In this document: in pieces, positions 25,601-38,200 of the stretch
Numbering within the stretch: position 1 is the stretch's first letter
Layout: each line of letters starts with the position of its first letter
Source of the DNA: Balanoglossus misakiensis
Lineage: Eukaryota; Hemichordata
Length of the DNA: 64,000 bases
Direction of reading: 5' to 3'
Assembly: GCA_040954595.2 (NCBI GenBank)
Contig: CM082597.2
Coordinates: 1 to 64,000 of the forward strand
Translations under genes and position numbers: made by a program
The notes under the pieces: model-generated
What the model was told of the DNA's origin: nothing
Seen by the model: the letters and a program-made list of their open reading frames with translations, nothing else
Database searches by the model: none

Positions 25601-28600
25601 TGCTTGACCTTGCTTCATCTCCCATCATGCAAGTACTTTATTGGCTGACTGGAAGACCATGTCCTTGTCCACTTCTACCATTGGCAACATTCAGATACAC
25701 AACATCACCCTGAACTCTTCGCCATATTCTAACTAAACAACATAAAAAAATTATTCATGATCAATGAACAAAGTGGTGACATATTTTATAAAATTGATTC
25801 AATGAGTTAAGTTTTGATTTGTTCAAACACTATATACACTCTTAAAATGTTGACTGCAAACCTGTATGTGTTCTTTATTTGACATCCAAATATCTTCACC
25901 TGCCATCATGCAAGTAGTTTATTGGGTGACTGGAAGACCATGTCCATGTCCACTTCTACCAATGGCAACATTCAGATACACAACATCAGCCTGCACTCTT
26001 TGCCATATTCTAACAAAACAACAGAAAAAAAATTATTCATGATCAATGAACAAAGTGGTGACATATTTTATAAAATTGATTCAATGAGTTGAGTTTGGAT
26101 TTGTTCCAACACTATATACACTCTTAAAATGTTGACTGCAAACCTGTATGTTTTCTTTATTTGACATCCAAATATCTTCATCTGCCATCATGCTGAGTTT
26201 ATTGAGTGAAAGCAAGACCAAGTCCTTGTCCACTTCTACCAATGGCAACATTCAGATACACAACATCAGCCTGCACTCTTCGCCATATTCTAACAAAAGA
26301 ACAGAAAAATATTATACATGATTAATGAACAAATTGGCGAAAGATTGTATAAATTGATTCGATGAGTTAAATTTGGATTTGTTCCAATACTATATACACT
26401 CTTAAAATGTTGACTGCAAACCTGTATGTTTTCTTTATTTGACATCCAAATATCTTCATCTGCCATCATGCAGGTTGTTTATTGGCTGACTGCAAGACCA
26501 AGTCCTTGTCCACTTCTACCGTTGGCACCATTTAGAAATTAAACATCAGTCTTCATGCTTGACCTTGCTTCATCTGCCATCATGCAAGTACTTTATTGGC
26601 TGACTGGAAGACCATGTCCTTGTCCACTTCTACCATTGGCAACATTCAGATGCACAACATCACCCTGAACTCTTCGCCATATTCTAACAAAACAACAGAA
26701 AAAAATTATTCATGATCAATGAACAAAGTGGTGACATATTTTATAAAATTGATTCAATGAGTAAAGTTTGGATTTGTTCCAACACTATATACACTCTTAA
26801 AATGTTGACTGCAAACCTGTATGTGTTCTTTATTTGATATCCAAATATCTTCACCTGCCATCATGCAAGTAGTTTATTGGGTGACTGGAAGACCATGTCC
26901 ATGTCCACTTCTACCAATGGCAACATTCAGATACACAACATCACCCTGCACTCTTCGCCATATTCTAACAAAACAACAGAAAAAAATATTCATGATCAAT
27001 GAACAAAGTGGTGACATATTTTATAAAATTGATTCAATGAGTTAAGTTTGGATTTGTTCCAACAGTATATACACTCTTAAAATGTTGACTGCAAACCTGT
27101 ATGTTTTCTTTATTTGACATCCAAATATCTTCATCTGCCATCATGCAGAGTTTATTGAGTGAAAGCAAGACCAAGTCCTTGTCCACTTCTACCAATGGCA
27201 ACATTCAGATACACAACATCAGCCTGCACTCTTCGCCATATTCTAACAAAAGAACAGAAAAATATTATCCATGATTAATGAACAAATTGGCGAAAGATTG
27301 TATAAATTGATTCGATGAGTAAAGTTTGGATTTGTTCCAACACTATATACACTCTTAAAATGTTGACTGCAAACCTGTATGTGTTCTTTATTTGATATCC
27401 AAATATCTTCACCTGCCATCATGCAAGTAGTTTATTGGGTGACTGGAAGACCATGTCCATGTCCACTTCTACCAATGGCAACATTCAGATACACAACATC
27501 ACCCTGCACTCTTCGCCATATTCTAACAAAACAACAGAAAAAAATATTCATGATCAATGAACAAAGTGGTGACATATTTTATAAAATTGATTCAATGAGT
27601 TAAGTTTGGATTTGTTCCAACAGTATATACACTCTTAAAATGTTGACTGCAAACCTGTATGTTTTCTTTATTTGACATCCAAATATCTTCATCTGCCATC
27701 ATGCAGAGTTTATTGAGTGAAAGCAAGACCAAGTCCTTGTCCACTTCGACCAATGTTAACATTCAGATACACAACATCAGCCTGCACTCTTCGCCATATT
27801 CTAACAAATAAACAGAAAAATATTATCCATGATTAATGAACAAATTGGCGAAAGATTGTATAAATTGATTCGATGAGTTAAATTTGGATTTGTTCCAATA
27901 ATATATATACTCTTAAAATTTTGACTGCAAACCTGTATGTTTTCATTATTTGACATCCAAATATCTTCATCTGCCATCATGCAGGTTGTTTCTTGGCTGA
28001 CTGCAAGACCAAGTCCTTGTCCACTTCTACCGTTGGCACCATTTAGAAATTAAACATCAGTCTTCATGCTTGACCTTGCTTCATCTGCCATCATGCAAGT
28101 ACTTTATTGGCTGACTGGAAGACCATGTCCTTGTCCACTTCTACCATTGGCAACATTCAGATACACAACATCACCCTGCACTCTTCGCCATATTCTAACA
28201 AAACAACAGAAAAAAAAATATTCATGATCAATGAAGAAAGTGGTGACATATTTTATAAAATTGATTCAATGAGTTAAGCTTGGATTTGTTCCAACACTAT
28301 ATACACTCTTAAAATGTTGACTGCAAACCTGTATGTGTTCTTTATTTGACATCCAAATATCTTCATCTGCCATCATGCAAGTAGTTTATTAGGTGACTGG
28401 AAGACCATGTCCATGTCCACTTCTACCAATGGCAACATTCAGATACACAACATCAGCCTGCACTCTTTGCCATATTCTAACAAAACAACAGAAAAAAAAT
28501 TATTCATGATCAATGAACAAAGTGGTGACATATTTTATAAAATTGATTCAATGAGTTGAGTTTGGATTTGTTCCAACACTATATACACTCTTAAAATGTT

Positions 28601-29125
28601 GACTGCAAACCTGTATGTTTTCTTTATTTGACATCCAAATATCTTCATCTGCCATCATGCAAGTAGTTTATTGGGTGACTGGGAAACCAAGTCCTTGTCC
28701 ACTTCTACCAATGGCAACATTCAGATACACAACATCAGCCTGCACTCTTCGCCATATTCTAACAAAACAACGGAAAAAACATGATTCATGATCAAAGAAG
28801 AAAGTGGTGACATATTTTATAAAATTGATTCAATGTGTTAAGTTTGGATTTGTTCCAATACTATATACACTCTTAAAATGTTGACTGCAAACCTGTATGT
28901 TTTCTTTATTTGATATCCAAATATCTTCATCTGCCATCATACAAGTAGTTTATTGGGTGACTGGGAAACCAAGTCCTTGTCCACTTCTACCGTTGGCACC
29001 ATTTAGAAATTAACATCAGTCTTCATGCTTGAACTTGCTTCATCTGCCATCATGCAAGTACTTTATTGGCTGACTGGAAGACCAAGTCCTTGTCCACTTC
29101 TACTATTGGCATCATTTGGAATTTT
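22536..29125. repeat. About 280-bp satellite with 956-bp higher-order repeat
   Basis: Monomers of 278-282 bp share GACTGCAAACCTGTATG, CATCTGCCATCATGCA, CAAGTCCTTGTCCACTTCTA, GGCAACATTCAGATACACAA and TATATACACTCTTAAAATG. Monomer starts include 23101, 23381, 23663, 23941, 24223, 24501, 25457, 26412, 27923 and 28878. A longer composite monomer contains an extra about 115-bp half unit beginning near CTTGACCTTGCTTCATCT. It recurs with an interval of about 955-956 bp (24501, 25457, 26412). A further 558-bp duplication gives near-identical stretches at 26821-27045 and 27379-27603. The leftmost monomers (22536, 22831) and the right end are the most diverged. Open frames inside are not conserved as protein. 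Confidence 0.93.
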
Positions 29126-29326
29126 GTCGTCATCCTTCCTGCGTAACTTAAAGCATTTATACTTCAATATTGTTAGTTTCTGTTATATTATAGCACACTA
29201 GTAAACAATTACCAACGCATTTGCTTAACTTATCTACCATCACAGTTGGAAAGCTTCTCAACTATTGTAGACATTGGAAGAACTTCATGACAAGATAAAA
29301 TTCGGACAAGGATACAATAGGAATTC
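29126..29326. other. Short non-repetitive spacer
   Basis: AT-rich sequence between the end of the 280-bp satellite and the (TACA)n tract. I see no gene or repeat in it. The segment AAGAACTTCATGACAAGA faintly resembles, in reverse, sequence near 30455 in copy A' (TCTTGTCATGAAGTTTTCC). Confidence 0.5.
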
Positions 29327-29697
29327 ACATACACATACATTACATGCATGCATACATTACATACATGCATACATTACATACATACGTGCATACATTACAT
29401 ACATACGTGCATACATTACATACATACGTGCATACATTACATACATACGTGCATACATTACATACATGCATACATTACATACATACATGCATACATTACA
29501 TACATACATGCATACATGCATACATTGCATACATTGCATACACACACACATATGCATACACACATACACACATACACACATACACACATACACACATACA
29601 CACATACACACATACATACATACATACATACATACATACATACATACATACATACATACATACATACATACATACATACATACATACATACATACAT
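29327..29697. repeat. (TACA)n microsatellite with a 21-bp minisatellite
   Basis: The left part is a 21-bp minisatellite (units with CATACATTACATACATACGTG, then CATACATGCA variants) at about 29340-29520. A CACACATA stretch follows, and then pure CATA repeats to 29697. The tract abuts TAGAGAACAATTCTG, the start of block A'; block A starts with the equivalent GCATACATAGAGGACAT, so a remnant of the same tract is present there. Confidence 0.95.
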
Positions 29698-30900
29698 AGA
29701 GAACAATTCTGTACCCTAAAATTTGAAATGAATAATTTTCTTGGCCTTCACTTTCAGGTTTTGGAAAATACAGCTAATTTAAATTGAATTAGAATACATT
29801 ACTTAATTTCATCTGTATACCTCTAACTGGCTCATTATGAAAAATAGAAATAGTCACAAGAATACAAGTTTCTCATAGCCTGCTTATACCACTCCAGCCA
29901 AAGTATTAGTTGATATAGTTAGTTAATGGTGTGTTAGTACGTTAATATTGAAGTTAGAAAAATTGGCTGAAATGGCACAAACAGTTGTCTAGATTGAATC
30001 AATTTGCTTTGACTGCACAATTCACTAAACAATATTTCCTCAATTCATACATGTAATTCCTAGAATTACTAAATCATATGGACATTTAGGCTACAGTTTA
30101 ATAAGCATAGTTGAGTTAAATGGTTACAGACTTGTTTTCTCTGATATTTCATTTGACACACATTAAACGCACATGTTCATGTATGTATGTATGTATGTAT
30201 GTATGTATGTATGTATGTATGTATGTATGTATGTATGTATGCATGTATGCATGTATGCATGTATGCATGTATGCATGTATGCATGTATGCATGCATGCAT
30301 GCATGCATGCATGCATGCATGTATGTATGTATGTATGTATGTATGTATGTATGTATGTATGTATGTATGTATGTATGTATGTATGTATGTATGTATGTAT
30401 GTATGTATGTATGTGAGAATTCATACTGTGTCCTAATCTGAATCCTTCTTGTCATGAAGTTTTCCCAATGGCTGCAACAATTGTGTAGCTCCTCAACTGT
30501 AATAGTAGACAAGTGTGCTAATTAACATAATTGAAATTCTGCACAAGTATCCAGGGTGATCAAGGGAACGCATACGGAAAGTCAATGTCAATGCCATAAT
30601 CTTCACTGGATCAACAGATTAAGGAGCAAAATTCACTCATTTTGGACCATTTAGAGATTGATTTTGTATGACAGGAAATGATGGTTACAAATCAACATCA
30701 ATTTTTAACACAAACATAACACGAGTAATCAATGTATACTTGAAATCGTTGAAAGGTCAAAAAGCGATTTTGTCGCTTTAAGAGAAAACTGGACAGAACG
30801 CAATCCCTTCATTCTCATTATAAACTCTTCAAATGCTGACTAAAAACCTGTGTCTTCTCTTCATCTGGCATCCAGATATCTTCATCTGCGATCATGGACC
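29698..30900. repeat. Duplicated block A' (telomere-distal copy)
   Basis: The second copy of the 21770-22640 block, direct orientation. It is longer because about 320 bp (30103-30420, mostly an ATGT microsatellite) and a further segment near 30450-30540 interrupt it. Its right end (30835-30897) matches the start of a 280-bp satellite monomer (GCTGACTAAAAACCTGTGTC, then CATCTGGCATCCAGATATC) and stops there, so here the satellite is present only as a truncated single unit. Confidence 0.82.
30179..30414. repeat. (ATGT)n / (ATGC)n microsatellite
   Basis: Pure ATGT repeats flank a centre of GTATGCAT and GCAT units (about 30240-30325). On the + strand this is the reverse complement of the (ACAT)n tract about 480 bp to the left, so the two tracts can pair as an inverted repeat. 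Confidence 0.96.
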
Positions 30901-31640
30901 CTACAGACATGGTCTATGATAAAACACACTCAAATTGAATACGGATCTATAAAAACATACATTAGTAGAATTGAAGAGTGAAGTTCTTCACTGCAATGCC
31001 ATGGAAACTTAAATGCATGCAGTCGCGAATAAACATGTGTGATTGACATCGTGAAATGCAACACACCAGCTCGGCTACATTCATGCACAATCTGGCAAAC
31101 AGACAAACACACGTACGCATAAAAATGGTTGCGGTTTCATGACTTTGATAAACGTTACACAATTTGTTTGAACATGAAGGTTTGCAGCCAAGAATCGTGC
31201 TACTAATGCGACAAATAATCGTAGAATGGAAATTTTACAGAAATAACGATGCAATTAGTGAAATATACGAACGCGAAAAATGAATCGCGTAACAGTCGCC
31301 TCTTTTGATATCGCGAAAATTTCCTGTCGCGAAAAAAATCCTGAGTGTTTACAGTATATACGGCAAAATTCTGTGTTAAATAGTTGACCAAGTTTAACGT
31401 ACAACAAAAAAGTATTATCGTACTTAAAGTACGAATATTAAACAGCACCCTCTATCGGTTGGATATTTAGAACTATATATGCAATATTATAGTATGAACA
31501 GCATTTTGTGGTTTTACAGGAAAACAGGTGTGGGGACCCCCGTTTTTAAATGCATGTTACAGAACCTCCCTTTTTGATTACATATCACTTGTTATTAAAA
31601 TTTAGATATTATATGGCATCTTTGAACTACAAAATGATCT
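30901..31640. other. AT-rich intergenic DNA with a TTCGCGA-type stretch
   Basis: No gene is recognised. At about 31255-31350 several TTCGCG/CGCGAA motifs occur close together (CGAACGCGAAAAATGAATCG, TATCGCGAAAATTTCC, TCGCGAAAAAAATCC). They end near ACAGTATATACGG. Such CGCGAA-rich segments often belong to short non-autonomous DNA elements in invertebrates, but I cannot define the ends. The minus-strand open frames (30930-31448) have no recognisable protein character. Confidence 0.4.
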
Positions 31641-32085
31641 TTTTGAAAATAATTACGGTGACGAAATTGTGAATTTAGGAAGATATTTTTTTCATGCAGC
31701 TTTTCATGAACGTTTTTTGATAACAGATAGAAAGCACAGAGTAGATAAAACAAAATGATTTGCTTGTTGTGTGACAGTAACGAAAATGAAGATGAACATC
31801 ATTTCCTATTGTGTTGTACTTTGTTCCAGTCACAGACTAAAATATATTCTTACGATGTATTTTAACCCACCGACTAACAGAAAGATTTTTTCCTTATGAA
31901 TTCAAACGATGGTACCTTTCTACAGTGTTCAGCAGCATTGCTTTTTTCATGCTATCATGGGAGTGGGAAAAGACGGATGATTTTCAATTATGAAATAAGT
32001 TTAAGTATTCCCGTCCGTTTTAAGTTTTAAAGAAAATGTAAAGAATTTTGGGCCGGAGGCCATGAAATACGGAAATAAACAGCAC
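31640..32085 (+). pseudogene. Relic of a LINE 3' end (reverse-transcriptase C-terminal zinc knuckle)
   Basis: From 31755 the + strand reads MICLLCDSNENEDEHHFLL followed by CC. This is the Cys-x2-Cys ... His-x3-Cys pattern typical of the region after the reverse transcriptase domain in invertebrate non-LTR retrotransposons. The frame stops shortly after, and a second frame continues with similar character (FNPPTNRKIFSLMN... SGKRR) to about 31980, so the copy is frameshifted. Downstream, GGGCCGGAGGCCATGAAATA followed by AATAAAC (32050-32080) looks like a LINE 3' untranslated hairpin and tail. Family recognition is by motif only and is moderately sure. Upstream, reverse transcriptase and endonuclease are absent, so it is 5' truncated. 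Confidence 0.45.
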
Positions 32086-33100
32086 TACTTATCCAATTGG
32101 TCCGAAATTAAGGGATTGATTGGGGTGCATAAATATGAGCCAACACAACACTGTGTCGAGAGAAATTCGTTGCGTCCAGAATATTAAAATATCAATTTAC
32201 TCAAAGTGTGAACGTGTTGGCAAAATATTGTTGGCAACGTACTTGTTTATGAAACGTGAAAGAGCCTGTGCTAAACTAGGTCAAACTCCTGACAAAAATT
32301 GAACACGTGCATAGAAGTACTTCTAAAGTATCGGTGTTTAATTGAGTTCCATTATGATACGTTACAAGTTGTAGTCCGTGTAAAATAGACGATCGATTGC
32401 CGCTAAATATTACCCCCAATAATACAGAGTAATATCGGGAGATGACAGAAATATTGTTACCCGAAACTATTACCCGCGCAGAGTACACGCAAAAATGCAG
32501 TAATAAACGGGCCAGAAAATGTGCACAAAAATTCGGCACAGAAATTTCCCCTAACATTATTTCTTGAACTTATCCCCAGCATTCCGTACGTACTTCAATA
32601 AATATTGCAAGTTTCACCGCGACAACTGGAGATTCGCTCCTAGTTTTCTCTCGACTACCACAAGTTCCCTTCTCCCACCAGGAAAAAAAACTAAAGCACA
32701 GACGATTTTTGTGTGCAAGTGTTGGAAACCGAAAGCACTTGAGCGTCTGCACAACGTTTCATCACATTTCCCCCCCACTAGGGTCGAAAAGTCGCAGCGC
32801 CAATTGAAGTAAATAACAGCTACTTAACTGGTAGATACTCTGTTCTTCATCTTGGGTTCCGGGCTGAAGAGAATCCATTAGCTTTTCGGACAAAATCACG
32901 TAGCTCTGCGGGCTGTTGCTCTCTTGAAAGTCCCGGTTGTTCTGCGTTAGTTGCGTTTGAAAACATGGATGACGTGGATGACGCACAGGTGCATTGCATA
33001 ATTATACGCCGTTTAGCGAGGATCCACTGCAAGCGCCTCACGTGTGCAACGGGACGCCACCAGCATGAATAATAAATCAAACACACCTGGTCAAAAAGAA
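32086..33100. other. Non-repetitive block, GC- and CpG-richer at 32540-33080
   Basis: The left part is AT-rich. From about 32540 to 33080 GC and CpG rise clearly and there are open frames of 60-93 codons on both strands, none recognisable. On the minus strand one frame (32986 downward) runs through QNNRDFQESNSPQSYVILSE and could be an exon, but I find no convincing splice partners. A promoter or first exon of an unseen gene is possible; I cannot support more. Confidence 0.3.
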
Positions 33101-34912
33101 CAGTTCACTGTTCGTATCGCGGCAAGTGCATGATATATTGCATTTTAATTCTGAAACTTTAGCCTTTGGAATAAGCTTCTTTTTGTCATTTAGATATATA
33201 TGTAATCTATTTTCCCCCTTTCAACTAATTAGTCCTACTGTAGTATGGACCATGAGTCCGAAATAAAGTTTATAATAATAAAAAAAGTATCAAACAAAAT
33301 TGACATGGGTTATAGCTTATACACGCTCAAAAAATGTCAAATTCCTGTCTTTGTGAATTTTGGCCATTTTGGCACTTCATGTCATACGCATGGACTGACA
33401 GTCGACCTGAAACTGGATCTGTGTCTAATAGAATGTTAAATTGATAAAATTACAATTTCAAAATCAGCTTCTCACTCGAGTTGCCCCGAAAATGTTAAAC
33501 TTGTGAAATTAATAATTTCTGAGACAAGTCTCACCTAAACACCGTGGCTACCAAACCTTTCAGATTCTTGAGTACCAAAGTATGGTTAATATCATCAAAA
33601 TCGTGCTACCAGTGACTTCACAAGATATGCCAATTTGCTGAAAACTAAAGAAACAATTGACACTAAATTTCGTTGTATATTTGATAATCACTGACAAATG
33701 ATATCAAGTTAAACATTTTAACATTTTGCAGTCATACATATGGATAAACAGGTGAAACAACACATACGTACTTTTGACATTGGCTTTTGAAAGTGTATTT
33801 TGCACATGAGTTGCAAGAAACTACTGTTATACAGTGAAGAACACAAACAATAAATTTCATTACAACTTTATTTACTAATAATAATATATTTTTCTTGAGA
33901 AAATATTCTGTGTCATATTGAATTAAAAGGTAAGGAAATACACTGAAATAACAAGATTATTTAGTAAGCTACCAAAATTTCTACAGAGCATTGATTGATT
34001 TCTATGCACAAAGAAAGAAACATGTAATTAGGTTGGATAAAATACAGTTTAAATTATTGCCTCATGATCTAATGAAGGCATTAGTTACAAAATTGAACAT
34101 ACCTTGACCCTGCAATACTTTTTTGTTCCTGTAAGGAAAAGTTAACTACATGTACAATAAATTCTTAGGAACACTTAGGGAAAAATTAATTCGATATTGG
34201 TTCACCTTTGTAACTGTGTACAATTCTACCAACATTGATTTCATAACAATGGTTACCAAAATAATGGTAAATAATAAAAGTAGCATTGAAGTCCTCTTAA
34301 TTATTCTAGATTTTCTTTCACAATAATATGAACAACATTATTAAACAAAAAGACCAAAGCTTTAAGATACAGAATAAGAAAATTTAAAACTAAATAGAGC
34401 ACAATGATCATAAACTCACTGCATGTTGTTAATAATATAATGATTGCACAAAACAGAACACTATTAGTTAAAAAAAGCAAGTATTGGTAATACAATTTCT
34501 TCCTAATGAATTACTTTATATACTGTTGTATATTATTTCATAAAAGATGCAGCCTTGGTAGGCTATTGTCAGTACTATTGTTTTATTATACAGGATACTG
34601 AATAAACCTTAATTTTCATGTAAAAATTATATTTGTATTCCATTCTTTGCATTTGGTCAGCAAAATCTGAAAATTGAGTACTGTTTACTTGTTAATTAGC
34701 TTAAATCTACAAAATATTGTGATAACTGCTTCAAAAATGTTCATGGTGACCAATAAGTCCAATGAATTAATCAGTACTTGCATCACCAAATCAAAATACC
34801 CTGGTTCTACTACTTCCCAGGAAACAAAACGTAAACAAAACAAAATTAAAAACATGAAAACACTAATTAATATGAAGAAAAAGCAGGTTTACTTGAAATA
34901 TTCATTTGCACT
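33101..34912. other. AT-rich intergenic DNA
   Basis: Strongly AT-rich with short chance open frames and no recognised gene, RNA or repeat. It lies between the putative promoter-like block on the left and the poly(A) region of the giant minus-strand gene on the right. Confidence 0.6.
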
Positions 34913-34918
34913 TTTATT
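34913..34918 (-). terminator. Candidate polyadenylation signal AATAAA of the giant gene
   Basis: TTTATT on the + strand (AATAAA on the transcribed strand) lies about 200 bp beyond the stop codon at 35119-35121, inside AT-rich sequence. It is the first canonical hexamer I found downstream of the stop; actual use is inferred. Confidence 0.5.
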
Positions 34919-35118
34919 TACATGACTTTTTTGTATATAAAATGAAATAAGTTTTTCAAAGTAATGTACAATATGGAATGTAAATGACACATATTTGAAT
35001 GTCGTAATGGGCATTCACAATAAGTAACTCATCTTGCATGAATGTCTATCATGGAGATAACTTCAGATAATAACCTATTTTTCAGTCCCTTCTGCCTTAG
35101 TTGTCTTTTAGATCTTCA

Positions 35119-35256
35119 TTACTTAGATTTATACTTTTCCAAAGTTTCTTTAATCATGTTGATATTCTTCAGGGCGGTATTCTTTTTCATCAACAGCTCA
35201 GTGATTCGTTCTTGACCTGCTGTTACTTTAAGAGTTGTGTCTTTGATTAACGATGT
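35119..35256 (-). CDS. Exon 30: last coding exon and stop
   Basis: TSLIKDTTLKVTAGQERITE, then LLMKKNTALKNINMIKETLE and KYKSK followed by TAA (35119-35121). Acceptor CATTTTGTAG|ACATC. A short amphipathic helix, probably completing the exon 29 coiled coil. Found by splice phase; it has no ATG-led frame of its own. Confidence 0.87.
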   Translation of the reverse strand, partial: TSLIKDTTLKVTAGQERITELLMKKNTALKNINMIKETLEKYKSK

Positions 35257-38200
35257 CTACAAAATGATGTAAAATAAAGTTCAATTAATGTTTGAAAATT
35301 GGTATCCATTAATAGATAGATAAATAGATAAATAGATAGATAGATATATCAAACTTTTTGTTGGGGTGAATTGGGAGCTCAGTTGTGACTCTACCGCTGT
35401 TGTGATTATCAGTTAAGACTCTCTGTTCGAGGGGCACCAATATCTTTGTGCCAGTTGCTATGGGCCTATGTAGGACAGTACACTCAGTTTTGAATGAAAT
35501 CGCTATGAACATCGGAACAAGTATGACTATGCCAGTTAACACTTGGCCATAGGGATACTTGTCCACCACACTTGTACAGGCAAAGCATTTCACTGTGTGT
35601 CTTGTAAACACAGACACTGGATTTTGTTAAATGTGATTTTTTATTGTACAGAAAAATCCCTGAGGCTTTTATCGCATGGCATGCAGGTAATTCAAATTTG
35701 ACCTGTTGACAGAGAGCACATTTCCGCATAGTGTGAAGGATCGTTGTATTGGTTATCATCGCGCTAAGATGCCATACCAGTGGTTTGTCCAAAAACACCC
35801 AAAATTGATGTTTTTTTCAGCGGTGGTACATGTATGGTTAAATCCACAAATGGGGCAACCATATATGAAAACAAAATCCTTCATGGTCTTCATTTAATGG
35901 TTCAAATGAATATGTATCGAGTTCGGCTTTGAGGTCACAGACTGAATTTTTACAGAGCTGAAGTGCATATCAATGTCATCTGGGGATGCTTGCTCACAAT
36001 CATAGCAATGGGCAAAAACCTACGGGTGCCCCAAGCATACATATAGTTCAGTGGCACAAGTGGCAGTAAAGGTGGAATGTGGTAATTGTTCCCTTTTCTG
36101 GCTGGTGAATTAAAACAATAATCTTAACCATGTCTGGGCTTTGGAAGAATAAATGCATGAATGGACACAAAGGTAAGCAAAGTTCAATCTACATGTGTAA
36201 GTCTGACAGCAGTTGTAAACAAAAATTTATTTTGTCCCACCTGTTGAATTCTGGAGTCTGCAGTGACGATGTCTGACTCCAAGCTCTGTTTCTGTGCTGC
36301 AAGTTGATCTTGCAGTTCTAGGGTATCTTCTTTGGCTGATACTAACTGTTGACTTATCTGAGAGAAGTCAGAGGACAATTGATCCAAAGTGTTTTCAAGT
36401 TCAATGATGCGTGCCTGAAATAAATAGAATTACATAACATAAGGATTACATCATACATCAAGGGGACAAAAAAATTTAAAAGGGTGACTTGCTTTTACAT
36501 GCATAATTTTGCTCAAGGCATTTCACAATTATTACTCCTGGTCTATAGATATAATAAAATAACATTCAACAACCTCATGTGCAAACAAAAGAGCTCACTT
36601 GTGCAGTCATAATCAATGCAGCAGAACTAAAACACACACAATTACAATCTCTCTCCAACCAGGTACCATTACTGGAAGTCTTCAATGGGGAAAAGTGCTT
36701 TGCATAAGGAGAAAAATACCACAGCCATGCCGGTACTTGGACCCACAATCGTTTGACCATGAGTCCACTGGTCCAGCCACTGGACTATAATACCTCCCGG
36801 CAAAGACATACAATGTCTAAATGGTCAAGACATACCTGTGTTTGTGGTCTATTAACAGCTTCTGAATCTGCTTGAGACACCCTGTACCACAATGCAGTAC
36901 CACTCAGTTCCCCTGGTAATTTGTCTAAGAATGGACTTTTGCTGGGATATTTTGCTAATATTCTCACAGGTGGTTTAGTTCCAGTCAACTGTTGGAGACG
37001 TTTGTCAATATCATCCGTCATACCATGTTGTCGAGCCAGCTTTATCTTATCTTCACTGCTGCCCAAGAAGTTTTGAAGTTCTGACTTGACAGTAAAGTTG
37101 CTGAACTTTGTTATTCTATGCAACAGAAAAAAAAATGATACAAAATAACCTAAAAGTGAACTATATTGCAATTATGTGTTAATCGTTTAAAGTCACAAAT
37201 TCAATACTCAGTTTTGATTTCTAACTTAACTACACTCAACTATCATTTCAATTACACTTGTGGTGAGGTAATCAAACTGACAAACACTTTCACCTATGAC
37301 CTGGTACTTTATACTCCGGCAAATTGTTTAGGCTTCTAGGTGAATTATTGTGCCTACCTCTCATCCAAAACATTCTTGTCAAAGTGGACACCATCTTTGT
37401 CAGTACCACGTAACAACTTCACATCCAATAGTTCATCAATCGTATTATGTTGCTCAGCCTCCATATGTGATTCCCCAAACAACATTTCAAGCATTTGACG
37501 TGAAGTCTGCTCCTCTGCATTTTGGTCTTTGCTCGACTTTGCCTTGAATGATGTCAAGGTTGAAGAGCGGCGATAGCGAGCAAAAAAGAGATCTTGACAA
37601 ACCACAGATAAAGCCTTGTGGAATTCTCTGTTATATTCTGGTTGAGCATCATCACGCATATCCCCTAAATATAGAAACAATTAAACAATGGTTTTATTGG
37701 TGGATTTGCACCTTAATTGTTGTGGCATTAAGTAACAATTCAGACTGCTCATACATGTAATGGCATTGCGACAAGTATTTAATAGCATGCAACTTATAAA
37801 AAATAAAACTTTTATGAAAACAGACTTGAAATGGGTCATCCAACACGTATATTGTCTTTTAGAAATACTGAAAGCCTCATTTCACTAAAACATTCCAATT
37901 TATAGTCGAGAGTACAATTGGCACAGACATTGATAGTGCCTCTATATTACTGCACAAATTTTGTTAACAATCACACTCAAATGCAAAATGTTCTACACAA
38001 AATATTAAGTAATTATGTAAATCAGAGCCTACCTGACTTAATGTGTGCCAAGGCATGAACTAAGACGAGCAAGAATTGTCCCACATAGTCCAATCTGGCC
38101 AATCTCATATACAAAATCCGATTGTTATGGTCGTAGTGGTAAGAATGACGGTATGCATTACCAATTAATTCTTCATTTGGTTGGATTTTCTCAGCCAAAA

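Noticed and set aside
22453-27603. Open frames of 60-80 codons in the 280-bp satellite, two of them identical
   Set aside because: Identity reflects satellite duplication; frames are broken in sister monomers and have no protein character.
29274-30512. Frames encoding Tyr-Ile-His-Thr or Tyr-Val-Cys-Met repeats
   Set aside because: Translations of TACA and ATGT microsatellites on both strands.
35484-35897. Cys/His-containing minus-strand frames resembling degenerate zinc fingers (CPICGFNHTC)
   Set aside because: Spacing does not complete a C2H2 finger, frames are broken, and the region is the last intron of the giant gene.
36730-36800. Functional tRNA gene
   Set aside because: A and B boxes are present but the acceptor and anticodon stems do not pair and a SINE body follows.
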